This document shows, piece after piece, positions 8,521 to 17,048 of a stretch of 64,000 bases of DNA. Every line of letters begins with the position of its first letter. The first letter of the stretch is position 1. The notes below the pieces were generated by a model. The model saw nothing but the letters and a program-made list of their open reading frames with translations, was not told the DNA's origin and searched no databases. This stretch comes from Rubrivivax sp. A210. Lineage in GTDB: Bacteria > Pseudomonadota > Gammaproteobacteria > Burkholderiales > Burkholderiaceae_C. The position numbers were made by a program, and so were the translations under genes. The stretch covers positions 124,001-188,000 of the forward strand of contig NZ_CAJGBN010000067.1 of the NCBI RefSeq assembly GCF_904426505.1, written 5' to 3'.

Positions 8521-9452
8521 GGCTGACGCCGCGCCTGGCCCTGCTGATGACGCTGGCGCCCCTGCTGTGGGCCGGCAATGCCGTGGTCGGCCGGCTGCTG
8601 GCCGGTGGCGCCCAGGCCGGCCAGCCCGGCGCCGCCCTGGTGCCGCCGCTGACGCTGAACCTGCTGCGCTGGCTGCTCACGGCCCTGATCCTGCTGCCGC
8701 TGGCCTGGCGCGCGTTGCTGCCGCTGTCGCGCCTGATGCAGCGCTGGCCCTATCTGCTGGCCCTGGGCCTGCTGGGCGTGGGCGCCTTCAACTCGCTGCA
8801 ATACCTGGCGCTGCGCAGCTCGTCGCCGCTCAACGTGACCTTGGTCTCGGCCAGCATGCCGGTGTGGATGCTGGCCGTGGGCTCGCTCTTCTACGGCGAG
8901 CACCCGCGGCCGGCGCAGCTGCTGGGCGCCGTCTGCGGCCTGCTGGGCGTGGCCGTGGTGCTCAGCCGCGGCGCGCCCCACAACCTGCTGGCCGTGCATT
9001 TCGTGGCCGGTGACCTGTATGTGCTGGCCGCCATCATCGGCTGGGCCTTCTACAGCTGGCTGCTGGCGCGACCGCCGGCGCACATGCGCGGCGCGCAGCG
9101 GCCCGATTGGGACTGGGCCGGCCTGCTGCTGGTGCAGACCCTTTTCGGCCTGCTGGGCGCCGGCCTCTTTACGGCCGGCGAGCAGGCCCTGGGCGCGGCG
9201 CCCATCCAATGGAGCGCGGGCCTGGTCGCGGCCCTGGTGTACGTCTCCCTGGGCGCGTCGGTGATCGCCTACCGCTGTTGGGGCCTGGGCGTGGCCGAAG
9301 GCGGCCCGGCCCTGGCCGCCTTCTTCAACAACCTGACGCCGCTGTTCGCGGCCCTGCTCTCGGCCCTGCTGCTGGGTGAGATGCCGCAGGGGTATCACGC
9401 GGCGGCGTTCGGGCTCATCGTGGGCGGGATTGTGGTGAGCATGCGGCGCTAG
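8517..9452 (+). CDS. EamA family drug/metabolite transporter
   Basis: The 311-residue protein has ten hydrophobic segments arranged as two EamA repeats (residues about 5-150 and 165-305). It shows typical signatures such as ALRSSSPLNVTLVSASMPVW in repeat one and FFNNLTPLFAALLSALLLGE in repeat two. It is an inner-membrane metabolite exporter of unknown substrate. It starts with a GTG that overlaps the upstream DUF2007-like gene by four bases. Confidence 0.9.
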   Translation: MRLTPRLALLMTLAPLLWAGNAVVGRLLAGGAQAGQPGAALVPPLTLNLLRWLLTALILLPLAWRALLPLSRLMQRWPYLLALGLLGVGAFNSLQYLALRSSSPLNVTLVSASMPVWMLAVGSLFYGEHPRPAQLLGAVCGLLGVAVVLSRGAPHNLLAVHFVAGDLYVLAAIIGWAFYSWLLARPPAHMRGAQRPDWDWAGLLLVQTLFGLLGAGLFTAGEQALGAAPIQWSAGLVAALVYVSLGASVIAYRCWGLGVAEGGPALAAFFNNLTPLFAALLSALLLGEMPQGYHAAAFGLIVGGIVVSMRR

Positions 9453-9498
9453 CGCGGGTGCGCGCCCTTCCGCCCGCCGCGGCAGCGGAGCGCGACCT

Positions 9499-11292
9499 TC
9501 AGCGCCGTTTCGGCAGCGCGAACACCACCAGGGCGCCGCCCTGGCGGAAGCCGAAGTTGGCATTGCCACCCGCCGCGACGGCCAGGTACTGCACACCGTC
9601 CACCTCGTAGCTCACCGGCGGTGCGTTGACACCAGCGCCGCACTGGAACTGCCACAGCCGGGCCCCGGTGGCGGCGTCGAAGGCACTCAGGTAGCCATTG
9701 CCCTCGCCACTGAACACCAGGCCACCGGCGGTGGCCAGCACGCCGCCAACCAGAGGGGTATCGGTCTTCACCTGCCAGCGGATGCGGCCAGCATCGCGTG
9801 TGGAGATGGCCGACAGCGTGCCCCAATTGGGCTCGGCTATGGTCTCCAGCGACGAGTAGCGCAGCGCCGGCTTCTCGGCCGTGGCCGGCAGCTCCTTGAC
9901 CGCGTAGCGCATCGGCACATGCGAGGCAGCCACGTAGGCCAGCCCGGAGCCCGGATCGAAAGATACCGGCGACCAGTTCGCGCCGCCAATCGCCCCCGGC
10001 GCGATGCGCACGCCCTCGGCCGTGGGCGGCGAGAACAGGTTGTGCTGCGGCACGTAGGGATCGGACTTGAACAGCAGTTCGCCGCTGGCACGGTCGTGTA
10101 CGTAGAACCAGCCGGTCTTCGAGGCCTGGCCCACCGCCGCGACGGGGCCCTTGGGCGTGGGCAGCTCGAACAGCACCGGCGGGCTGGCCACGTCGTAGCC
10201 CCAGACGTCGTGGGGCACCTGCTGGTAGTGCCACTTCACGCGGCCGCTGCGGGCATCCAGCGCCACCAGCGACACGGTGTACAGGTTGTCGCCCGGGCGC
10301 GAGCTGTCGTCCATCTGCGGCGACGGGTTGCCGGTGCCGACGAACAGCGTGCCGGTGCCCGCGTCGAAGGCCGGCGTGGTCCAGGCCGAGCCCCCGCCGT
10401 GCTGCGCGGCCCGGGGAAACTTGGGCAACTCGCGCTTCTCACGCGCGATGTCGCGGCCCAGCGGCAGGCCATCGGGCGTGGTGCTGCGGAATGGGCCTTC
10501 CCAGCCGGTGGCGGCCACGGTATCGAACTGCCAGACGCGCTGTCCGGTGGCGGCATCGAACGCCGCGTAGAAGCCCGGACGGCCGTAGCTGCCGGCGATG
10601 CCGATCACCGCGCCCAGCGGCGCGTTCGGCCGGCTCGACTCCAGGTGCAGGCCGTAACCCACGCCGGTGATGCCGACGATCACCTTGCCGTCAAAGACCA
10701 GCGGCGCCATGTTGACGCCAATGCCGGTGGTGCCGGTGGTGGCCAGCTGCTTGAACGGGTCGTCGGCCAGTTGCTCGCGCCGCTCGGTGGGGCCGGCATC
10801 GTCGGCCAGCGCGATGTCCCACACCGGCCGCCCGGTCTTGGCGTCCAGCGCGATCAGGCGGGCATCCACCGTGCCGATGTACACCTTGCCGTAGCCCACC
10901 GCCACGCCGCGGTTGGCCGGGCCGCAGCACATCTTGGGCGAGCGGCGCTTGTGCTCGTAGCGCCACAGCTCCACGCCGGTGGCGGCATCGATGGCGGCCA
11001 CATGATTGAAGGGCATGGCCAGGTACATCACCCCATCGGCGACGATGGGCGTGGCCTGGAAGCTGGCCGCCACGCCCGCCTGGTAGATCCAGCGCGGCGC
11101 CAGGCCGGCCACCGTCTCGCGGTTGATCTGGGCCAGCGGCGAGAAGCGCTGGTTGGAATAGTCGCGCCCATAGCTCAGCCAGTTGCCACGCTCTCCGGCG
11201 GCCGCCCGCAGCCGCGCGTCGTCCACCGGCGCCGCGGCCACCGCCACCGCGGCACCCAGCAGCGAGGCCAGGGTGATGAAGGCCTTCTTCAT
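9499..11292 (-). CDS. PQQ-dependent quinoprotein alcohol dehydrogenase (periplasmic)
   Basis: The 597-residue protein has a signal peptide (MKKAFITLASLLGAAVAVAA) and an eight-bladed beta-propeller with repeated W-motifs (FDAATGQRVWQFD, FDAATGARLWQFQ). It carries the vicinal Cys-Cys pair (PKMCCGPANRG near residue 121) that stacks on pyrroloquinoline quinone in quinoprotein alcohol dehydrogenases. No C-terminal cytochrome c domain is present, so electrons must leave through a separate acceptor. It oxidises an alcohol or sugar in the periplasm. Its start lies against the stop of the PqqU-like receptor upstream (a GTG three bases earlier is also possible), so they form one operon. No pqqABCDE genes are in the window. 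Confidence 0.88.
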   Translation of the reverse strand: MKKAFITLASLLGAAVAVAAAPVDDARLRAAAGERGNWLSYGRDYSNQRFSPLAQINRETVAGLAPRWIYQAGVAASFQATPIVADGVMYLAMPFNHVAAIDAATGVELWRYEHKRRSPKMCCGPANRGVAVGYGKVYIGTVDARLIALDAKTGRPVWDIALADDAGPTERREQLADDPFKQLATTGTTGIGVNMAPLVFDGKVIVGITGVGYGLHLESSRPNAPLGAVIGIAGSYGRPGFYAAFDAATGQRVWQFDTVAATGWEGPFRSTTPDGLPLGRDIAREKRELPKFPRAAQHGGGSAWTTPAFDAGTGTLFVGTGNPSPQMDDSSRPGDNLYTVSLVALDARSGRVKWHYQQVPHDVWGYDVASPPVLFELPTPKGPVAAVGQASKTGWFYVHDRASGELLFKSDPYVPQHNLFSPPTAEGVRIAPGAIGGANWSPVSFDPGSGLAYVAASHVPMRYAVKELPATAEKPALRYSSLETIAEPNWGTLSAISTRDAGRIRWQVKTDTPLVGGVLATAGGLVFSGEGNGYLSAFDAATGARLWQFQCGAGVNAPPVSYEVDGVQYLAVAAGGNANFGFRQGGALVVFALPKRR

Positions 11293-13421
11293 CACAGCTC
11301 GATCGACGCCGAGATGCCGGCGATGGCGCTGCGGCCCGGCGCCGGAGCGAAGTAGCGGCCGTTGGCGTCGTTGACCAGCACGCCGCCGACATAGCGGCGG
11401 TCGGTGACGTTCTCCACGCGCACGAACTCGCTCAGTTCCACGCGGCCGAACTGCTGCCGGAAGCCGGCACGCCAGTTCACCACCGTGTAGCCGGCGGCCG
11501 CATCGGCATTCACGTCATTGACGTAGACCTTGCTGCTGGTGCGCGCCTCGATGGCAGTGCTGAAGCCGCTGGCGCGGTGGCGCCATGCCAGCTCGGCGAA
11601 CAGCGTTTCGCGCGGCGTGCCGGGCAGCCGGTTGCCGCTCTGGATGGTGGTGCCGGCGCTGCTGAGGTAGCTGTCGGTGAAGCGGGCGTCGAGCAGGCTG
11701 TAGGCCAGCGTGGCCTGAAGCTCCGGCAAGGGCCGGGCCTCGATGGACAGCTCGAGGCCGGTGCGCCGGGTGCGGCCGGCGTTGGCATACACCGTGCGGC
11801 CCAGGGCGGCCGAGTCCACCACGATCTCGCGTTCGGTGCGCACCTCGAACAGCGCCAGGTTGATGCGCGCATCGCGGCCCACCAGGGCCTTCACGCCGGC
11901 CTCGAAGTTGCGGCTGGTCGAGGGCCGCAGGCCGAAGTTGAGGCCGCTGGCGCCGCCGGCCTGGTAGGCCAGCTCGATGAAGCTCGGCGTCTCGAAGCCC
12001 TTGCCGGCGTTGGCGTACAGGTTCAGCACCGGCGTCAGGTGGTAGACCACGCCGAGCACCGGGCTGGTGTTGCTGTAGGCGACGCCGCCGCTGTCGTCCG
12101 GGTTGCCGACGCCGGTGGTGCGGATGTAGCGGTCGTCGTTGCGGAAGGTCACGCGGCTGTGGCGCAGGCCGCCGCTCAGGATCCAGTCGGGGCCCAGCTT
12201 CCACTCGGCCTGCAGGTACTGGTCGAGGTTGCGCACGATGTTGTCCTCGTCGCGCCGCAGCACGCCGGGCGTGCCGCCGTTGCTCTCGTAGCCGGTGCGC
12301 ACGTCCTTCATGGCTTCGCTGTCCAGGCCCACGGTCAGCGTCAGCGCGCCCAGCGGTGTATCGGCCTGGTGCGTCCAGCGCAGGTCGATGCCGTGGAAGT
12401 CGCGGTCGATGTTGCTGATGCCGCCCGAGCCCTTGATCACCGGGGCCGCGTTCAGCGGAATCGACAGCCGGCCCAGCGTCTGGCGCACGCCGGTCCACAC
12501 CACGCCGCGCAGCGTGTCGCCGGCGCCCAGGCGGTGCTCGATGCTCAGCCCGCCCTGGGTCTGCGCCTTGTTACCGCCGGTGCTCTGGGTGAGGGAGTTG
12601 GCGGGCGTCTGGCGCGGATCGGCCTCCATCTGCAGGCGCGTCAGGCCCTGCGGGTCCTGGTTGACGGGTTGGTCCAGCGAACTCAGCACCAGCGTGGCCT
12701 TTGTGCGCTCGCCGAGCTTCCAGTTCAGCTTGGCGTTGGCGTGGTCACGCCGCACGGCGCTGTGCTCGCGGTAGCCCTCGCTCTCGAAGCGCGACAGGTC
12801 CACGATGTAGCCCAGGCCGCCCTGGCTGCCCTCGGCCGTGACGTCGGCGCGCCAGGTGCCGTAGTCACCGCCGTAGGCGCTGGCGGTGATGCGCGGGTCG
12901 CCCTCGCCGTCGCGCGTGAAGATCTGGATCACGCCGCCGGAGGAGTTGCCGAACAGCGCCGAGAACGGGCCGCGCAGCACCTCCATGCGCGAGGCTGAAC
13001 TCAGGCTGAAGGTGCCCATCTGGCCCTGGCCGTCGGGCATGGACTGCGGGATGCCGTCGGCATACAGCCGGATGCCGCGCACGCCGAAGCTCGAGCGGGC
13101 TCCGAAGCCGCGCGAGGACACCTGCTGGTCGGACGAGAAGCGCGACTGGTTGGGCGCCACGATGCCCGGCACGCGCGCCAGGCTCTCGGAGGCGTTCACC
13201 ATCATCTGGCCGTTCTGCATGGCGTCGGCATCGACGATGTCGATCGACACCGGCAGGTCGAAGCTCCGCTGCTCGATGCGCGTCGCGGTGATCACCACCG
13301 CCGCAGCCGGGCCGGAGGCCGCGGCGGCATCGGCTGCCTGGGCGGACGCCAACGGCGCCGCAGCCAGCAGCGTCAGTACGATGGCGCCCACCGCATCAGC
13401 GCGAGGGGCCTGCTTCGCCAC
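11292..13421 (-). CDS. TonB-dependent outer-membrane receptor, PqqU/YncD-like
   Basis: The 709-residue receptor has a plug domain (VVITATRIEQRSFDLPVSID onward) and a 22-strand barrel with a C-terminal aromatic/aliphatic end (SASIEL). Long blocks align by eye with E. coli YncD (PqqU): GFGARSSFGVRGIRLYADG, MPDGQGQ, EVLRGPFSALFGNSSGGV, GIDLRWTH and GKGFETPSFIELAYQAGG. PqqU imports pyrroloquinoline quinone, and the next gene encodes a PQQ-dependent dehydrogenase, so PQQ uptake is the best-supported role. The GTG at 13421 gives a good signal peptide (MAKQAPRADAVGAIVLTLLA); an upstream in-frame ATG at 13511 is less likely. Confidence 0.85.
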   Translation of the reverse strand: MAKQAPRADAVGAIVLTLLAAAPLASAQAADAAAASGPAAAVVITATRIEQRSFDLPVSIDIVDADAMQNGQMMVNASESLARVPGIVAPNQSRFSSDQQVSSRGFGARSSFGVRGIRLYADGIPQSMPDGQGQMGTFSLSSASRMEVLRGPFSALFGNSSGGVIQIFTRDGEGDPRITASAYGGDYGTWRADVTAEGSQGGLGYIVDLSRFESEGYREHSAVRRDHANAKLNWKLGERTKATLVLSSLDQPVNQDPQGLTRLQMEADPRQTPANSLTQSTGGNKAQTQGGLSIEHRLGAGDTLRGVVWTGVRQTLGRLSIPLNAAPVIKGSGGISNIDRDFHGIDLRWTHQADTPLGALTLTVGLDSEAMKDVRTGYESNGGTPGVLRRDEDNIVRNLDQYLQAEWKLGPDWILSGGLRHSRVTFRNDDRYIRTTGVGNPDDSGGVAYSNTSPVLGVVYHLTPVLNLYANAGKGFETPSFIELAYQAGGASGLNFGLRPSTSRNFEAGVKALVGRDARINLALFEVRTEREIVVDSAALGRTVYANAGRTRRTGLELSIEARPLPELQATLAYSLLDARFTDSYLSSAGTTIQSGNRLPGTPRETLFAELAWRHRASGFSTAIEARTSSKVYVNDVNADAAAGYTVVNWRAGFRQQFGRVELSEFVRVENVTDRRYVGGVLVNDANGRYFAPAPGRSAIAGISASIEL

Positions 13422-13638
13422 CCGCGACTTTCCACTTCTCCCCACGGGCACGCTGCGCGCCGGCCTACCTTCGAATGAAGCCACGTCGATTCCCTGTCGG
13501 TCGGTTGCCAAAGCGGCGGAGTTTCGACCGAAGCGTGGTGCGGCGTCCCGGCTGAAGCCATGATCTTCAGCTCATGATTTTCATGAATCTGCGGCCCGGG
13601 AGCCGGGGACCCGGCAGGCCGCAGCGCAACTCTCGGCG

Positions 13639-14427
13639 CTAAAAGGTGCCGGGGTAGCCGCCGCCGTCCATCAGCAGGTTCTGCCCGGTGACGAAGCCGG
13701 CATGGGCGCTGCACAGGAAGGCGCAGTAGGCACCGAACTCCTCGGCGTTGCCGAAGCGCCGGGCGGGCAGTTGCTGCTTGCGCGCCTCGGCCACGGACTC
13801 GACGGTCTGGCCGCTCTTGGCCGCGGCGCCGGCCAGTGTGACCTTGAGCCGGTCGGTGTCGAACGGGCCCGGCAGCAGGTTGTTGAGGGTCACGTTGCGC
13901 GACGCCAGGCGCGACTGGCGCGCCAGGCCGGCAACGAAGCCGGTGAGGCCGGAGCGCGCGCCGTTGCTCAGCCCCAGCACGTCGATGGGCGCCTTCACCG
14001 CGCCCGAGGTGATGTTGACGATGCGGCCATAACCGCGCTCGGCCATCGCGTCCACCGTCGCCTTGATCAGTTCGATCGGGGTCAGCATGTTGGCGTCGAG
14101 CGCCTTGATCCAGGCCTCGCGGTCCCAGTCGCGGAAGTCGCCCGGCGGGGGGCCGCCGGCGTTGTTGACCAGGATGTCCACCTGCGGGCAGGCGGCCAGA
14201 GCGGCGGCGCGACCCGCGGGCGTGGTGATGTCGCCGGCCACTGCCAGCACCTGCACCGCGGGATTGAGCGCGCGCAATTCGGCCGCGGCGGCCTGCAGCG
14301 CCGCCTCGCCGCGCGCCGTGATGACGACGTTGACGCCCTCGCCCACCAGCGCCGCGGCGCAGGCTTTGCCCAGCCCCTTGCTGGCGGCACACACCAGCGC
14401 CCACTTGCCTGCAATTCCCATGTCCAT
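13639..14427 (-). CDS. SDR family oxidoreductase with degenerate active site
   Basis: The 262-residue protein has the SDR Rossmann fold (CAASKGLGKACAAALVGEG near residue 12 and NNAGG near 90). The family's catalytic YxxxK is replaced by SNGAR (in GLSNGARSGLTGF), so Tyr becomes Ser and Lys becomes Arg, while the preceding Ser (NITSGAVKAP) is kept. This subgroup is seen in other Burkholderiales from general knowledge of the family, but its reaction is not known. Start ATG at 14427 has a GGAGATC ribosome site. It lies 14 bases from the EamA transporter stop on the same strand. Confidence 0.82.
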   Translation of the reverse strand: MDMGIAGKWALVCAASKGLGKACAAALVGEGVNVVITARGEAALQAAAAELRALNPAVQVLAVAGDITTPAGRAAALAACPQVDILVNNAGGPPPGDFRDWDREAWIKALDANMLTPIELIKATVDAMAERGYGRIVNITSGAVKAPIDVLGLSNGARSGLTGFVAGLARQSRLASRNVTLNNLLPGPFDTDRLKVTLAGAAAKSGQTVESVAEARKQQLPARRFGNAEEFGAYCAFLCSAHAGFVTGQNLLMDGGGYPGTF

Positions 14428-14441
14428 GCTTGATCTCCGGT

Positions 14442-15344
14442 TCAGCGTGAGCGGGCGAGCAGCCACACCCCCGCCAGCACGGCGATGGTACCGGCCATGA
14501 TCCAGGCGTTGAAAGGCTCACCCAGGATGGCCACGCCCATCAGGATGGTGGCCAGCGGCCCGATGAGGCCGGTCTGCGCCGTCACGGTGGCGCCGACGCG
14601 CTCGATGGCCAGCATCACCATCAGCACCGGCGCAAAGGTACACAGCGTGGCATTCAGCAGCGACAGCCCCAGCACGGCCGGCGCCACCGCCGCCGCCGAC
14701 AGCGGCCGCAGCAGCAGGAACTGCGCGATGCACAGCCCGCAGGCCACCGAGGTGGCCCAGCCGGTGAGGCGGGCCGCACCCAGGCGCTGCACCTCCTTGC
14801 CGCTGGCCACCAGGTAGACGGCATAGCTCACCGCGCTGCCGAACACCAGGACCGCGCCCAGCGCCGAGTGCGCGCCCGAAAACTCCAGCTCATGGCCAAA
14901 GACCAGGGCCACGCCGGCATAGCTGATCGCCAGCGCCAGCAGCTGGCGCCGCCGCACACGCTGGCCGTGCAGCAGCACGCCCAGCAGCAGCACCAGCGTC
15001 GGGTTGAGGTAGAGGATCAGCCGCTCGAGGCTGGCGCTGATGTACTGCAGGCCGGCGAAATCGAGGAAGCTGGCAAGGTAGTAGCCGCTGAAGCCCAGGC
15101 CGGCGATCACGCCCAGGTCGCGCCGCGCCAGCGCCGGCTTGCCGCGTCCGGCCCACCAGGCCAGGGCCAGGAAGAGTGGCAGCGCGAAGAGCATGCGGTA
15201 CATGATCAGCGTCACCGCGTCGACGCCGTGGCGGTAGGCCAGCTTGACGATGATGGCCTTGCCGCTGAAGGCAATGGAACCGGCCGCGGCCAGGGCCAGG
15301 CCGGCGCCCCAGGATCGGCCCCGCGACGGGCCGTCCTGCGTCAT
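14442..15344 (-). CDS. EamA family transporter
   Basis: The 300-residue membrane protein has ten helices in two EamA repeats (FSGKAIIVKLAYRHGVDAVT near residue 25 and TGLIGPLATILMGVAILGEP near 260). It is unrelated in detail to the EamA gene at 8517. The start codon shares one base with the gamma-glutamyltransferase stop (TGATG), so it is translated with that enzyme and could export or import a peptide-derived product. The substrate is unknown. Confidence 0.88.
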   Translation of the reverse strand: MTQDGPSRGRSWGAGLALAAAGSIAFSGKAIIVKLAYRHGVDAVTLIMYRMLFALPLFLALAWWAGRGKPALARRDLGVIAGLGFSGYYLASFLDFAGLQYISASLERLILYLNPTLVLLLGVLLHGQRVRRRQLLALAISYAGVALVFGHELEFSGAHSALGAVLVFGSAVSYAVYLVASGKEVQRLGAARLTGWATSVACGLCIAQFLLLRPLSAAAVAPAVLGLSLLNATLCTFAPVLMVMLAIERVGATVTAQTGLIGPLATILMGVAILGEPFNAWIMAGTIAVLAGVWLLARSR

Positions 15345-16963
15345 CAATAGCCCGCGGCCTGGCCGTCGCGGCGAGGGTCGCTGGCGGCGGCATAGCCTTC
15401 CACCGCGGGGTCGCCCAGGCGCCAGATGAACTGGCCGGCGCCATAGTCCTGGTAGCTGTCGGCGAAGGCCTCGACGCGGTGGCCCAGGTCGCGCAGGCCC
15501 TGGGCGGTGGCGGCGGGGAAGCCGTCCTCGGCATTGACGGTGCCGCCGAAATAGCGCCAGCGCGGCGCGTCGCAGGCGGCCTGCGGGTTCTGGTGGTAGT
15601 CGAGCATGCGCACCAGGGTCTGCATATGGCCTTGCGGCTGCATGTCGCCGCCCATCACGCCATAGCTCATCACCGGCGCGCCGTCCTTCGTGAGAAAGGC
15701 CGGGATGATGGTGTGGAAGGGGCGCTTGCCCGGCGCCACCAGGTTGTCGCTGGCCGGGTTGAGCGTGAAGCCGTGGCCGCGGTTCTGCAGGCTCACGCCA
15801 TAGCCCGGCACCACCACGCCCGAGCCGAATCCCATGTAGTTGCTCTGGATGAAGCTGACCATCATGCCGCCGGCATCGGCTGCCGTGAGGTAGATGGTGC
15901 CACCCTGCGGCAGATGGCCGGGGCCGTAGTTCTGCGCCTTGCTGGGATCGATGAGGCGGGCGCGTTCGGCCAGGTAGCCATCGTCCAGCATCTGGGCCGG
16001 CGTGAGACGCATGCTGCGCGGCTCGGCCACATGGCGATAGACATCGGCAAAGGCCAGCTTCATGGCCTCGATCTGCAGATGCTGGCTGGCCACGCCGTCG
16101 CGCGGCAGCGCGGCGATGTCGAACTTCTCGAGGATGCCCAGCGCGATGAGCGCCGCGATGCCCTGGCCGTTGGGCGGAATCTCGTGCAGCGTGTGGCCGC
16201 GGTAGTCGCGCGAGATGGGCGTCACCCACTCGGGTTGGTAGGTGGCGAGGTCGGCCGCCGTCATCGCGCCGCCATGGGCGCGGGCGTGGGCGGCGATGGC
16301 CTCGGCCACCTCGCCGCGGTAGAAGGCCTCGCCGCGGCTCCCGGCAATCAGGCGCAGCGTGCGCGCCGCCGCCGCGAAGGCAAAGCGCTCGCCCACCGCC
16401 GGCGCGCGGCCGTGCGGAAGAAAGGCCTCGGCAAAGCCGGGCTGGGTGGTGAGCTCGGGCAGGGCCGCGGCATTGGCCCACTTCTGCTGGATGATGACCG
16501 GCACCGCATAGCCGCGCTCGGCGGTCTCTATCGCCGGCGCCAGCAGATCGGCGAAAGGCAGCTTGCCGAAGCGCGCACTCAGGGCCATCCAGGCCGAGAC
16601 CGCGCCCGGCACAGTGGCCGAATCCCAGCCGCGCTTGGGCGGCGTGCGCGCGTCGGCGCCGTGGCGCTGGCGGAAGTAGTCCGGCGTCCAGGCCGCCGGC
16701 GCGCAGCCGCTGGCGTTGAGGCCGTGGAGCTGGCGCCCGTCCCACAGGATGCAGAAGGCGTCGGAGCCCAGGCCGTTGCTGCAGGGCTCGACGATGGTCA
16801 TCATCGCCGCCGTCGCGATGGCTGCGTCGACCGCGTTGCCGCCGGCCTGCAGCATGCGCAGGCCGGCCTGGGCCGCCAGCGGGTGCGAGGTGGAGACGAC
16901 ATTGCGCGCGAACACGGGCGAGCGGTGGCTGGCATAGCCGTTGGACCAGTCGAAGTCATGCAT
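15344..16963 (-). CDS. ggt: Gamma-glutamyltransferase
   Basis: The 539-residue protein has the Ntn-hydrolase GGT layout. A large-subunit region contains STSHPLAAQAGLRMLQAGGNA (about 24) and the MTIVEPCSNGLGSD block. The autoprocessing junction with its nucleophile Thr is in QGGTIYLTAADAGGMMVSFI (about 353). A small subunit follows with GYGVSLQNRGHGF and the SYGVMGGDMQPQGH oxyanion block. It cleaves or transfers the gamma-glutamyl group of glutathione and related amides. No signal peptide is seen from the chosen ATG at 16963, unlike E. coli Ggt, so it resembles the cytoplasmic YwrD-like group. Confidence 0.9.
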   Translation of the reverse strand: MHDFDWSNGYASHRSPVFARNVVSTSHPLAAQAGLRMLQAGGNAVDAAIATAAMMTIVEPCSNGLGSDAFCILWDGRQLHGLNASGCAPAAWTPDYFRQRHGADARTPPKRGWDSATVPGAVSAWMALSARFGKLPFADLLAPAIETAERGYAVPVIIQQKWANAAALPELTTQPGFAEAFLPHGRAPAVGERFAFAAAARTLRLIAGSRGEAFYRGEVAEAIAAHARAHGGAMTAADLATYQPEWVTPISRDYRGHTLHEIPPNGQGIAALIALGILEKFDIAALPRDGVASQHLQIEAMKLAFADVYRHVAEPRSMRLTPAQMLDDGYLAERARLIDPSKAQNYGPGHLPQGGTIYLTAADAGGMMVSFIQSNYMGFGSGVVVPGYGVSLQNRGHGFTLNPASDNLVAPGKRPFHTIIPAFLTKDGAPVMSYGVMGGDMQPQGHMQTLVRMLDYHQNPQAACDAPRWRYFGGTVNAEDGFPAATAQGLRDLGHRVEAFADSYQDYGAGQFIWRLGDPAVEGYAAASDPRRDGQAAGY

Positions 16964-17048
16964 GGGCAGAGCCGGCCATCGCCGGTGGGGCTGGGTGGGG
17001 AGCCGATTGTGCCGGGCGCGCCGGCACGCGCGGGGTCGGAATTGCCCG

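Noticed and set aside
13380..13500. Possible cobalamin riboswitch upstream of the TonB-dependent receptor
   Set aside because: GC-rich pairing segments are present, but the conserved B12-box and core sequences are not, and the receptor resembles PqqU rather than BtuB.
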